A stretch of 24,150 nucleotides of DNA from Phyllobacteriaceae bacterium UBA1940 (GTDB lineage: Bacteria; Pseudomonadota; Alphaproteobacteria; Rhizobiales; Rhizobiaceae). The notes below the pieces were generated by a model. It was not told the DNA's origin, did not search any database, and saw only the letters and a program-made list of their open reading frames with translations. The stretch lies in contig DDFA01000075.1 in NCBI GenBank assembly GCA_002336975.1, positions 62,364 to 86,513 of the forward strand, written 5' to 3'. The position numbers and the translations under genes are program-made. Every line of letters starts with the position of its first letter. Within the stretch, counting starts at the first letter, position 1. Of this stretch, positions 9,246-16,277 are shown one piece after another.

Positions 9246-9273
9246 TTACCCATAAATTGACACGGAAAGTCAA
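9245..9273 (-). promoter_or_regulatory. Predicted smoE promoter
   Basis: On the minus strand TTGACT (9273-9268) and GGTAAT (9250-9245) are separated by 17 nt, a good -35 and a partial -10 match. The -35 is embedded in the dyad TTGAC-N7-GTCAA (9257-9273), and another dyad lies just downstream. The first transcribed base would be near 9238, giving a leader of about 40 nt before the smoE start. Confidence 0.5.
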
Positions 9274-9377
9274 CGACCATTCGTTGCTGCACCGCACAAA
9301 GCGGGCAGCCACACCTTGAATCTCATGGGAAATTTCTATCCGGCGCAGAGCGATCCACAGCCGGCGGAGGGCCGTTT

Positions 9378-10331
9378 TCAGGCCGAAAGCAGGTAGCGCG
9401 CCGTCTCTTCGTCGGTGATGACGCCGTTGATCATGCGCCCGCGCAGGGCCGCAAGCAGGGCCGCATATTTGCGTTTGCCCTTGGCAAGGCCGATGACGGT
9501 GGTCGTCTCGCGCGGCGGCAGCGGCACGGAGGCGACACGCTCGTTGATGCTGCCTTCCAGCAGCCGGCCGTCACGGTCGAACATCCAGCCGCAGATCTCG
9601 CCGGCGGCCCCCTCTTCCATCAGCCGCGCCATCTCTTGCGGGTCGAGGAAGCCGTCGAGGCAGAGCGGCGCGTCGGCGCCAAGCTCGCCGATGCCGACGA
9701 AGACGACATCCGCCTCGCGGCCGAGCTGAAGCGTCGACTGCACGAGGCTCTGCCGGTGCAGGAGATCGCGCTCCTCCGCAGAGGAGACGAGAACCGGCAG
9801 CGGCATCGGATAGTGCCGCGCCTTCACCGCATCGGCCATGGAGAAGATGACGTTGTAATAGGCGGCCGAGCCGTCCGGGCCGATATTGCCGGTCAGCGAC
9901 ATGATGCGGTGCTGCGGACATTCCATGGCCGGCAACTGGTCGATGGCCGCCTTGAGCGTGCGCCCGGTGCCGACCGCCAGCACGATCGGTTCGCTCTTCT
10001 TCAGCCAGCGCTCGATTTCCGCCGCGCCCGCCTCGGCGATGCCGATGGTCGTCGAGCTGGACCCCGGATCGCCCGGCACGATATCGACATGCACGAGGCC
10101 GAACTTCCGCTTGAGCGCCTCGCCCAGCTCCAGGCATTCGGCAATCGGATGGTCGAGGCGCACCTTGATCAGCCGCTCGGCGACGGCGAGCGAGACGAGG
10201 CGCTGCGCCGACTGGCGGGAAATGCCCATGGCGGCGGCGATCTCGTCCTGCGTGCGGCCCGCGACATAGTAGAGCCAGCCGGCCCTTGCCGCATCGTCCA
10301 GCCGCCCGGCTGTTTCCGTCCGCTTCGCCAT
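9378..10331 (-). CDS. smoC: SorC/DeoR-family sugar-binding transcriptional regulator of the polyol operon
   Basis: This 317-residue cytoplasmic regulator has an N-terminal helix-turn-helix (about 26-47, RTQDEIAAAMGISRQSAQRL) followed by a SorC-type effector domain that normally binds a phosphorylated sugar or polyol. The effector domain includes VGTGRTLKAAID, a phosphate/sugar-binding turn typical of this fold. It is transcribed in the same direction as, and directly upstream of, the transporter genes (180 nt gap), the arrangement seen for smoC in related polyol operons. The start ATG has a GGGGAAGA ribosome site. Whether it activates or represses cannot be told from the sequence; SorC-family members do both. 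The symbol rests on context. Confidence 0.85.
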   Translation of the reverse strand: MAKRTETAGRLDDAARAGWLYYVAGRTQDEIAAAMGISRQSAQRLVSLAVAERLIKVRLDHPIAECLELGEALKRKFGLVHVDIVPGDPGSSSTTIGIAEAGAAEIERWLKKSEPIVLAVGTGRTLKAAIDQLPAMECPQHRIMSLTGNIGPDGSAAYYNVIFSMADAVKARHYPMPLPVLVSSAEERDLLHRQSLVQSTLQLGREADVVFVGIGELGADAPLCLDGFLDPQEMARLMEEGAAGEICGWMFDRDGRLLEGSINERVASVPLPPRETTTVIGLAKGKRKYAALLAALRGRMINGVITDEETARYLLSA

Positions 10332-10588
10332 CGTCTTCCCCGGTTGTTCCCCACGATTTGCTGCATCTTTTCATGCCACCTGTCAAACGTCATCTGATGG
10401 CGCATAAAGGACAGGCAAGGCCGCGCCGCACTATCGACACGGCGAAAAGATAACCGAAATTCTCATGTTTATTTTCGCTGCAAGCCCTGAAAAACCGGCA
10501 TTTCTTTTGAAATTTTACCGTTTGATAAAAAAATAAACCTGAGTTACCGTTCTCCTATTCAAAAAGCCCACGCGAATGGGAGATAACG
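10332..10588. promoter_or_regulatory. Divergent intergenic region, smoC-like gene / preT
   Basis: This 257-nt gene-free stretch separates the two divergent operons. The right half (10441-10560) is markedly AT-rich compared with the surrounding DNA and contains TTGAAA at 10507-10512, which may be the preT -35. A RutR-like dyad lies in what would be the spacer. No hairpin or riboswitch-like structure was recognised. Confidence 0.5.
10514..10529. promoter_or_regulatory. Weak RutR-like operator upstream of preT
   Basis: TTTACCGTTTGATAAA is a 16-bp imperfect dyad agreeing with the E. coli RutR consensus TTGACCA-N2-TGGTCAA at 10 of 14 defined positions. It lies 59 nt before the preT start, overlapping the likely promoter spacer. 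A much better site lies next to the rutR gene (17052-17067), so a shared regulon is plausible. Confidence 0.35.
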
Positions 10589-11950
10589 ATGGGAACGACG
10601 CAATCTGGGATTCATCGGGGGCGTCTTGCGCCTGCCGAATACGAGACGAACTTCTCCGACCTCCACCCGCGCCTCGACGACCATGAGGCGCTGGTCGCAG
10701 CCGACCGCTGCTACTTCTGTCACGACGCGCCGTGCATGACGGCCTGTCCCACCTCCATCGACATTCCGATGTTCATCCGCCAGATCTCGACGGGCAATCC
10801 CATCGGCTCGGCCAAGACGATCTTCGACCAGAACATCCTCGGCGGCATGTGCGCCCGCGTCTGTCCCACAGAGACGCTCTGCGAACAGGCCTGCGTGCGC
10901 AACACCGCGGAACACCGCCCGGTCGAGATCGGCCGCCTGCAGCGCTACGCGACCGACGTCGCGATCACGGAGAACCAGCATTTCTACGAGCGCGCGGCGC
11001 GCACCGGCAAGGCCGTGGCGGTCGTCGGCGCTGGTCCCGCGGGCCTCGCCTGCGCCCATCGCCTCGCCATGAACGGCCATGACGTCGTGGTCTTCGAGGC
11101 GCGCGAAAAGGCCGGCGGCCTCAACGAATACGGCATCGCCACCTACAAGGCCGTCGACGATTTCGCCCAGCGCGAGGTCGACTACGTGCTCGCCATCGGC
11201 GGCATTGAGGTGAAGAACGGCCTGAAGCTCGGCCGCGACTTCACGCTGGCCGACCTCACCGCCAATTTCGACGCCGTCTTCCTCGGCATGGGCCTTTCCG
11301 GCGTCAACGCGCTCGGCGCGGAAGGAGAAAACCTTCCCGGCGTGGTGGATGCCGTCGATTTCATCGCGGAACTGCGGCAGGCCGAGGACAAGGCCACCAT
11401 CCCGGTCGGCCGGCGCGTCGTCGTCATCGGCGGCGGCATGACGGCCATCGACGCCGCCGTGCAGGCAAAGCTTCTCGGCGCGGAAGAGGTCACGATCTGC
11501 TACCGCCGCGGCAAGGAGCACATGAACGCCTCGCCCTTCGAGCAGGACCTTGCCGCCTCCAAGGGCGTGATGATCCGCCACTGGCTACAGCCGAAGCGCG
11601 TCATCGCCCGAGACGGCCAGGTCGCCGGCATCGAGGTGGAATATACCGAGATGCGCGACGGCAAGCTCACCGGCACCGGCGAGACCGGGGCGCTCGTCGC
11701 CGACCAGATCTTCAAGGCCATCGGCCAGACCTTCGAAGCTGCCGGCCTCGGTGCGCTCGCCATGGCCTCGGGCCGCATCGCCATCGATGCGGAAGGCCGC
11801 ACCTCCGTTCCCAATGTTTGGGCGGGCGGGGACTGCGTGAAGGCCGGCGAGGACCTGACGGTCACCTCGGTCGCGCAGGGGCGCGACGCCGCCGATTCGA
11901 TCAACCGCATGCTGGCTGCCGGCGCGCAGCCTTCCGTTGCCGTCGCTTGA
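10589..11950 (+). CDS. preT: NAD-dependent dihydropyrimidine dehydrogenase subunit PreT
   Basis: This is the electron-input subunit (453 residues) of the cytoplasmic enzyme that reduces uracil and thymine to their 5,6-dihydro forms. An N-terminal domain binds two [4Fe-4S] clusters (C41, C44, C49, C53, C92, C98, C102 and Q118). These eight residues keep the exact spacing of the pig dihydropyrimidine dehydrogenase ligands C79 to Q156, including the unusual glutamine ligand. FAD binding is shown by VVGAGPAGLA (about 145-154) and nucleotide binding by VVVIGGGMTAIDAA (about 280). The start has a GGGAGATAA ribosome site. preA follows after 12 nt. Annotation pipelines often call this protein a glutamate synthase small subunit, but its coupling to preA decides the assignment. 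Confidence 0.95.
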   Translation: MGTTQSGIHRGRLAPAEYETNFSDLHPRLDDHEALVAADRCYFCHDAPCMTACPTSIDIPMFIRQISTGNPIGSAKTIFDQNILGGMCARVCPTETLCEQACVRNTAEHRPVEIGRLQRYATDVAITENQHFYERAARTGKAVAVVGAGPAGLACAHRLAMNGHDVVVFEAREKAGGLNEYGIATYKAVDDFAQREVDYVLAIGGIEVKNGLKLGRDFTLADLTANFDAVFLGMGLSGVNALGAEGENLPGVVDAVDFIAELRQAEDKATIPVGRRVVVIGGGMTAIDAAVQAKLLGAEEVTICYRRGKEHMNASPFEQDLAASKGVMIRHWLQPKRVIARDGQVAGIEVEYTEMRDGKLTGTGETGALVADQIFKAIGQTFEAAGLGALAMASGRIAIDAEGRTSVPNVWAGGDCVKAGEDLTVTSVAQGRDAADSINRMLAAGAQPSVAVA

Positions 11951-11962
11951 GGGAGATGAGAC

Positions 11963-13276
11963 ATGGCTGATCTTCGCAACAATTTCGTCGGCATCAAGTC
12001 GCCCAACCCGTTCTGGCTGGCCTCCGCGCCGCCGACCGACAAGGCCTACAATGTCGAGCGCGCCTTCAAGGCAGGCTGGGGCGGCGTGGTCTGGAAGACG
12101 CTCGGCGAGGAAGGCCCGCCGGTCGTCAACGTCAACGGCCCGCGCTACGGCGCGATCTGGGGCGCCGACCGCCGGCTGCTCGGCCTCAACAATATCGAGC
12201 TGATCACCGACCGCGACCTCTACACGAACCTGCGCGAGATGAAGCAGGTCAAGATGAACTGGCCGGACCGGGCGCTGATCGCCTCGATCATGGTGCCCTG
12301 CGAGGAGGAGAGCTGGAAGGCCATCCTGCCGCTCGTCGAGGAGACAGGGGCGGACGGCATCGAGCTGAACTTCGGCTGTCCGCACGGCATGTCCGAGCGC
12401 GGCATGGGCGCGGCGGTCGGGCAGGTACCGGAATATATCGAGATGGTCGTGCGCTGGTGCAAGCAGTATACGCGCATGCCGGTCATCACCAAGCTGACGC
12501 CGAACATCACCGACATCCGCAAGCCCGCCCGTGCGGCGAAAGCCGGCGGCACCGACGCCGTATCGCTGATCAACACGATCAACTCCATCGTGTCGGTCGA
12601 CCTCGACAGCTTCGCCCCGAACCCGACGGTCGGCGGCAAGGGCACCCATGGCGGCTATTGCGGCCCGGCGGTCAAGCCCATCGCGCTCAACATGGTGGCC
12701 GAGATCGCCCGCGACCCGGAGACCTACGGCCTGCCGATCTCCGGCATCGGCGGCGTGACGACCTGGCGCGACGCCGCCGAGTTCCTGGCGCTCGGCGCCG
12801 GCAACGTGCAGGTCTGCACGGCGGCCATGACCTACGGCTTCAAGATCGTGCAGGAGATGATCTCCGGCCTTTCCGACTGGATGGACGCCAAGGGCCACCG
12901 CAATCTCGACGACATCTGCGGCCGCGCCGTGCCGAACGTCACGGACTGGCAGTATCTCAACCTCAACTACATTGCCAAGGCCCATATCGACCAGGATGCC
13001 TGCATCAAGTGCGGCCGCTGCCACATCGCCTGCGAGGACACCTCGCATCAGGCGATCACACAGTTCGTCGATGGCGTCCGGCATTTCGAGGTGATGGAAG
13101 ACGAGTGCGTCGGCTGCAATCTCTGCGTCAATGTCTGCCCCGTCGAGAACTGCATCACCATGGTGGGCCTGGAACCCGGCACGCTCGACCAGCGCACCGG
13201 CAAGCCGGTCGATCCGAACTACGCCAACTGGACGACCCACCCGAACAACCCGATGGCCCGTCAGGCCGCCGAGTAA
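11963..13276 (+). CDS. preA: NAD-dependent dihydropyrimidine dehydrogenase subunit PreA
   Basis: This is the catalytic subunit (437 residues). An FMN-binding TIM barrel of the dihydroorotate dehydrogenase type (about 1-310) is followed by a ferredoxin domain with two [4Fe-4S] clusters. The catalytic cysteine is C139 in NFGCPHGMSERGMGA, equivalent to the general acid Cys of mammalian DPD. Cluster ligands are C347, C350, C353, C357 and C382, C385, C388, C392. Substrate-binding asparagines are visible in SLINTINS (201-208). It forms a heterotetramer with PreT and performs the first step of reductive pyrimidine catabolism. The ribosome site GGGAGA precedes the ATG. The gene ends just before a perfect hairpin shared with the convergent neighbour. 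Confidence 0.96.
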   Translation: MADLRNNFVGIKSPNPFWLASAPPTDKAYNVERAFKAGWGGVVWKTLGEEGPPVVNVNGPRYGAIWGADRRLLGLNNIELITDRDLYTNLREMKQVKMNWPDRALIASIMVPCEEESWKAILPLVEETGADGIELNFGCPHGMSERGMGAAVGQVPEYIEMVVRWCKQYTRMPVITKLTPNITDIRKPARAAKAGGTDAVSLINTINSIVSVDLDSFAPNPTVGGKGTHGGYCGPAVKPIALNMVAEIARDPETYGLPISGIGGVTTWRDAAEFLALGAGNVQVCTAAMTYGFKIVQEMISGLSDWMDAKGHRNLDDICGRAVPNVTDWQYLNLNYIAKAHIDQDACIKCGRCHIACEDTSHQAITQFVDGVRHFEVMEDECVGCNLCVNVCPVENCITMVGLEPGTLDQRTGKPVDPNYANWTTHPNNPMARQAAE

Positions 13277-13282
13277 ACAGCC

Positions 13283-13309
13283 TTTGCCGGGGCCTCAGGC
13301 CCCGGCAAA
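13283..13309. terminator. Perfect bidirectional hairpin between preA and the CMD gene
   Basis: A perfect 12-bp stem (13283-13294 with 13298-13309) closes a 3-nt loop. The loop is exactly the stop codon of the minus-strand CMD gene, and the right arm encodes its last four residues. It begins 6 nt after the preA stop. Neither side has a T-tract, so intrinsic termination would be inefficient, but it can serve as a 3' end stabiliser for both convergent transcripts. Confidence 0.6.
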
Positions 13310-13639
13310 CTGGTCGTAGGCGCGCATCGCGTCGGCCGCATACATCAGCGCCGGCCCGCCGCCCATATAGACGCACATCGCCATCACCTCCGCGACTTCC
13401 TGCCGGGTCGCGCCAAGCTCGATCAGCGCCTTGGCGTGGAAGCCGATGCAGCCATCGCAGCGTTGCGTCACGCCGATGGCAAGCGCGATCAGCTCTTTCG
13501 TCTTCTTGTCCAGTACGCCCTCGGCGCCCGCGCCCTTCGCAAGGGCGGAAAAGCCCTGCATCGCCTCCGGCGTCAGTTTGCGCAGCTCGCCCATATAGGC
13601 CGAGATATCCTTTGTGATCGCCTTGTAGTCCTTCGTCAT
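13295..13639 (-). CDS. Carboxymuconolactone decarboxylase/AhpD-family protein
   Basis: This 114-residue cytoplasmic protein belongs to the AhpD-like alkylhydroperoxidase core. The redox motif is complete: C61-x2-C64 with H68 (RCDGCIGFHAKAL), the spacing of the AhpD cysteines and their histidine. Such proteins act as thiol-dependent peroxidases or disulfide relay partners; true decarboxylases lack the CxxC pair. The ATG has an AAGGAGCG ribosome site. It is divergent from the ArsR-type gene, with an AT-rich palindrome 28 nt in front of its start, so it is probably controlled by that regulator and linked to thiol or persulfide stress. The exact substrate is unknown. Confidence 0.88.
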   Translation of the reverse strand: MTKDYKAITKDISAYMGELRKLTPEAMQGFSALAKGAGAEGVLDKKTKELIALAIGVTQRCDGCIGFHAKALIELGATRQEVAEVMAMCVYMGGGPALMYAADAMRAYDQFAGA

Positions 13640-13666
13640 GGCTCGCTCCTTGCGGCTTTACATTTC

Positions 13667-13692
13667 ATATTTTCTTGATATCATAAAAATAT
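13667..13692. promoter_or_regulatory. AT-rich palindromic operator (BigR-type box)
   Basis: A 26-bp palindrome centred on GATATC has half-sites ATATTTTCTTGAT and ATCATAAAAATAT, with 11 of 13 positions complementary. It occupies the 72-nt divergent promoter between the CMD-family and ArsR-type genes and overlaps a TATAAA -10-like sequence at 13690-13695. ArsR-family BigR repressors bind AT-rich palindromes of this kind in their own promoters. The assignment to the adjacent regulator is inferred. Confidence 0.7.
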
Positions 13693-13711
13693 AAATCGTA
13701 AAGAGGTGCCC

Positions 13712-14014
13712 GTGACGATTACCGAAGAGATGCCGGCGAAGGCCGAGACGGTGGCGAACTTCCTGAAGGGGTTGGCCAATCCGCACCGCCTGCTGATCCT
13801 CTGTGCGCTGGCGGGCGGCGAGCGCAGCGTGAGCGACCTCATCGAGGAGACGGGCATCGCCCAGACCTCGATGTCGCAGCACCTCGCCAAGCTGAAGGAA
13901 GAAGGGATCGTGCGCTACCGGCGCGATCACCGCACCCTCTTCTACGCCATCGACCACCCGGCCGTGATGGAGATCATGACCGTGCTCTACGCCCGTTTCT
14001 GCGCAAAGGACTGA
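13712..14014 (+). CDS. bigR: ArsR-family persulfide-sensing repressor (BigR/SqrR/YgaV type)
   Basis: This 100-residue winged-helix repressor has the recognition region TGIAQTSMSQHLAKL (about 48-62). Two cysteines, C31 and C97, are 66 residues apart, the same separation as the C41-C107 pair that forms the tetrasulfide switch in SqrR. The metal-binding ELCVCDL motif of true ArsR is absent. In the family, persulfides or oxidants crosslink the pair and release the operator. I chose the GTG at 13712 because AAAGAGG sits 5 nt upstream; a GTG at 13706 would overlap that site. It is followed after 2 nt by a rhodanese gene, matching the E. coli ygaVP arrangement. Expression is probably autoregulated through the palindrome at 13667-13692. 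Confidence 0.82.
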   Translation: MTITEEMPAKAETVANFLKGLANPHRLLILCALAGGERSVSDLIEETGIAQTSMSQHLAKLKEEGIVRYRRDHRTLFYAIDHPAVMEIMTVLYARFCAKD

Positions 14015-14016
14015 CC

Positions 14017-14550
14017 ATGACCGCAACCGTATCCCCCAGGAACGCCGCCCTTTGGCTCGCCTCCGGCGAAGCCGTGCTGATCGACGTGCGCGAGCCGGAT
14101 GAATTCCGCGCCGAGCACATCGCCTGCGCGGCCTCGATTCCGCTCTCTTCGCTTGGGAATGCTCTTTCCGGCACCCAGATACCCGCCGCCCGCAAAATGA
14201 TCTTCCAGTGCCTGAAGGGCGGGCGCGGCGAAGTGGCCTGCCGGACGGCCGAGGCCGCCGGCGCGGGGCACGCGATCTACAATCTCGAAGGCGGCATCGC
14301 TGCCTGGAAGGATGCGGGCCTGCCTGTCGTCGGCAGCGGCGCGCCGGCCGCCATCCCGCTGTTCCGGCAGGTGCAGATCGCCGTCGGCATCATGATCGCA
14401 ACGCTGATCGCCCTCGGCTTTTCCGGCCTGACAGCCGCATTCGCCCTCGCCGGCCTGATCGGCGTCATGCTGGTCTTTGCGGGAACCACCGGCTGGTGCG
14501 GCATGGCGATGCTGCTCGCCCGCATGCCCTGGAACCGGCGCCCCGCATGA
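14017..14550 (+). CDS. Membrane-anchored rhodanese (YgaP-like sulfurtransferase)
   Basis: This 177-residue protein has an N-terminal rhodanese domain (about 1-105) and a C-terminal pair of membrane helices of the DUF2892 type (about 115-135 and 140-160). The active-site loop starts at C65 (CLKGGRG), and LIDVREPDEF (21-30) is the conserved rhodanese entry motif. It transfers sulfane sulfur at the inner membrane, with the catalytic domain in the cytoplasm, as in E. coli YgaP. The start lies 2 nt after the repressor stop, so the two genes form a repressor-effector operon for hydrogen sulfide or persulfide handling. No persulfide dioxygenase or sulfite exporter is nearby, unlike the larger bigR operons. 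Confidence 0.88.
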   Translation: MTATVSPRNAALWLASGEAVLIDVREPDEFRAEHIACAASIPLSSLGNALSGTQIPAARKMIFQCLKGGRGEVACRTAEAAGAGHAIYNLEGGIAAWKDAGLPVVGSGAPAAIPLFRQVQIAVGIMIATLIALGFSGLTAAFALAGLIGVMLVFAGTTGWCGMAMLLARMPWNRRPA

Positions 14551-14556
14551 CGGCCC

Positions 14557-15195
14557 TCAGCCGAAGATGTTGAGGCCCTGCCCGGCGCTATAGGCCAGGA
14601 AGGCGAGCGCCGCGAAATACACGATCGTCAGCACCACCATCACGTAGCCGGCGATCACCACGAGGCCGTCGCGCTGCGAAATGCCGGCGGCGAGCAGCAG
14701 GATGGCGACGCCCGGCAGCGTGTTGGAAAAGGGAATGAGGCCGAGTGGGGCCATCAGCAGCAACCCTGCGCCCATCAGCACGAGGCCGTTCACGCGGTTC
14801 ATCACCGCGCCGGAGGTCACCGACCCCATGCGCGGCTTGAAGAACCGGTCGATCTTGCGCAGGAACGTCACGCCGCGCTCCAGCACCGGACGCAGCTTGC
14901 CGCTCTCCAGCCGCCGGTCGGCGACCTTCGCCGGCAGCCAGGGCAGCCGGTTGAGCGTGATCGCCGCGCTGATCAACACGATGCCCGCACCGAAGACGGT
15001 GGAAACGCCGGGGATCGACACCGGGAACAGGAAGGGCAGCGACAGGAAGGCGCAGAGCAGCAGGAGGCCGCTTTCGCCCATCATTCCCAGAAGATCGCGC
15101 AGGGTGACGTGCTCGCCCTTGATCGAATAGAGGATGTCCTCGAGCAGTTCGCTCGTCTTGCGGTCCGTATCCTTGAAGCCGATGGCCGTCGTCAT
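14557..15195 (-). CDS. ExoD-family exopolysaccharide-synthesis-associated membrane protein
   Basis: This 212-residue protein has an N-terminal soluble helix (TSELLEDILYSIKGEHVTLRDLLGMMGESG) followed by four or more hydrophobic segments. PFLFPVSIPGVSTVFGAGIVL and LGLIPFSNTLPGVAILLLAAG are repeated half-motifs characteristic of the ExoD family. Sinorhizobium ExoD affects exopolysaccharide production and alkali tolerance, but the biochemical role is unknown, and many rhizobia carry several paralogues, so I do not give the symbol. It converges on the rhodanese gene with 6 nt between stop codons. A GC-rich hairpin lies about 42 nt upstream of its start. Confidence 0.87.
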   Translation of the reverse strand: MTTAIGFKDTDRKTSELLEDILYSIKGEHVTLRDLLGMMGESGLLLLCAFLSLPFLFPVSIPGVSTVFGAGIVLISAAITLNRLPWLPAKVADRRLESGKLRPVLERGVTFLRKIDRFFKPRMGSVTSGAVMNRVNGLVLMGAGLLLMAPLGLIPFSNTLPGVAILLLAAGISQRDGLVVIAGYVMVVLTIVYFAALAFLAYSAGQGLNIFG

Positions 15196-15236
15196 GAAAT
15201 GTCCTTTCGAATGCCGCCGGCCTGTGGGTGGCGATT

Positions 15237-15260
15237 GCGGCTTTCCTGTGGGAAGGCCGC
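15237..15260. other. Hairpin in the exoD-like / DMT divergent region
   Basis: GCGGC (15237-15241) pairs with GCCGC (15256-15260); after a T-G wobble, TTCC pairs with GGAA around a TGTG loop. No T-tract follows on either strand. It lies in the 5' leader or promoter region of the ExoD-family gene. Function is unknown. Confidence 0.4.
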
Positions 15261-15335
15261 ATCACGAAACGGCTTCGCACTTTCGCGTAAATTGCTCTAT
15301 GACCACAGCACGTCGCAGACAATAGGGTGATTTTC

Positions 15336-16265
15336 TTGACGAAACGTATGCCGGCCCGGGCGGGCCTCGCCGTTCATGCGACGGGCCGTGAAAAGCTGAA
15401 GGGCCATCTCGCCATGCTGCTCTTCGCGGTGCTGATCGCCGGTTCCTTCTCCTTCGGCGGTCTGGCCGCGCGCTTCATGAAGGCCGAACCGCTGATGCTC
15501 TGGCGCTATATCATGACCATTGCCGTCATGGCCGCCCTCGCCTTCGGCTTCTTCCGCGTGCCGGCAAGGTTCCCGAAGGAGGCCTGGCGCTTCCTGCTGC
15601 TCGGCGCCCTCATCGCGATCTACATGCTCACCATGTTCATGGCGCTGGAATTCACCAGTCCCGTCGCCACCGGCGCGGTCTTCACCCTCATGCCGCTTCT
15701 CAGCGCCGCCTTCGCGCTGCCGGTTCTCGGCCAGAAGACCCGGCCCGGCGTGCTCGCCGGCCTGATCATCGCCGCCGCCGGCGCGGTCTGGGTCATCTTC
15801 CGCGGCAATATCGACGCCATCCTGTCCTTCGATGTCGGCACCGGCGAGATGATCTTCTTCATCGGCGTCGTCGCCCATGCGCTCTATGTGCCGCTCATCC
15901 GCCGCTTCGACCGCGGCGAGCCCGCCGTCGCCTTCGGCTTCTGGGTCACGGTCGGCGCGACGCTCTGGCTCGTGCCGCCCGGCATCCGCGACCTGCTGCA
16001 GGTCGATTTCTCCGCCCTGCCCCTCGCCGTCTATGCCGCCGTCACCTATCTCGCGGTCGTCACCACCGCCGGCACCTTCCTGTTGCTGCAATATGCCTCG
16101 ATGCGCCTGCCGGCCTCGAAGGTGCTCGGCTACGGCTACCTGACGCCGAGCTTCATCATCCTGCTCGAAGGTCTTCTCGGCCACGGCTGGGTCAGCCTGC
16201 CGGTGCTGGCGGGCGCCCTCGTCACCGCCTGCGGCCTCGCGCTGATGGCGCTCCTGCCGGACTGA
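15336..16265 (+). CDS. EamA/DMT-family transporter
   Basis: This inner-membrane carrier of about 309 residues has ten hydrophobic segments arranged as two EamA repeats (about 25-145 and 160-305), starting with LAMLLFAVLIAGSFSFGGLAARF. Such proteins export or import amino acids, purine-like compounds or other metabolites; the substrate is not predictable here. Start choice is uncertain. A TTG at 15336 has AGGGTGA 5 nt upstream; a GTG at 15327 and an ATG at 15348 are in frame but lack a good ribosome site. It converges with the rutR-like gene, with 3 nt between stops. The end of the gene is part of a dyad covering both stop codons. Confidence 0.85.
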   Translation: MTKRMPARAGLAVHATGREKLKGHLAMLLFAVLIAGSFSFGGLAARFMKAEPLMLWRYIMTIAVMAALAFGFFRVPARFPKEAWRFLLLGALIAIYMLTMFMALEFTSPVATGAVFTLMPLLSAAFALPVLGQKTRPGVLAGLIIAAAGAVWVIFRGNIDAILSFDVGTGEMIFFIGVVAHALYVPLIRRFDRGEPAVAFGFWVTVGATLWLVPPGIRDLLQVDFSALPLAVYAAVTYLAVVTTAGTFLLLQYASMRLPASKVLGYGYLTPSFIILLEGLLGHGWVSLPVLAGALVTACGLALMALLPD

Positions 16266-16277
16266 CCGTCAGGCCGG
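16257..16277. other. Dyad spanning the DMT and rutR stop codons
   Basis: CCGG (16257-16260) and CTGA (16262-16265) are mirrored by TCAG (16269-16272) and CCGG (16274-16277) around a 3-nt loop. Both convergent stop codons lie within it. There is no T-tract. It may stabilise the 3' ends of both messages. Confidence 0.4.

Noticed and set aside
10332..10588. Search for a sigma-54 (-24/-12) promoter for nitrogen control of preT
   Set aside because: No TGGCAC-N5-TTGCA-like sequence with acceptable spacing was found.
11585..13240. 551-residue minus-strand open frame opposite preA and preT
   Set aside because: Antisense shadow of high-GC coding sequence with no recognisable domain; preA on the other strand has complete catalytic and cluster motifs.
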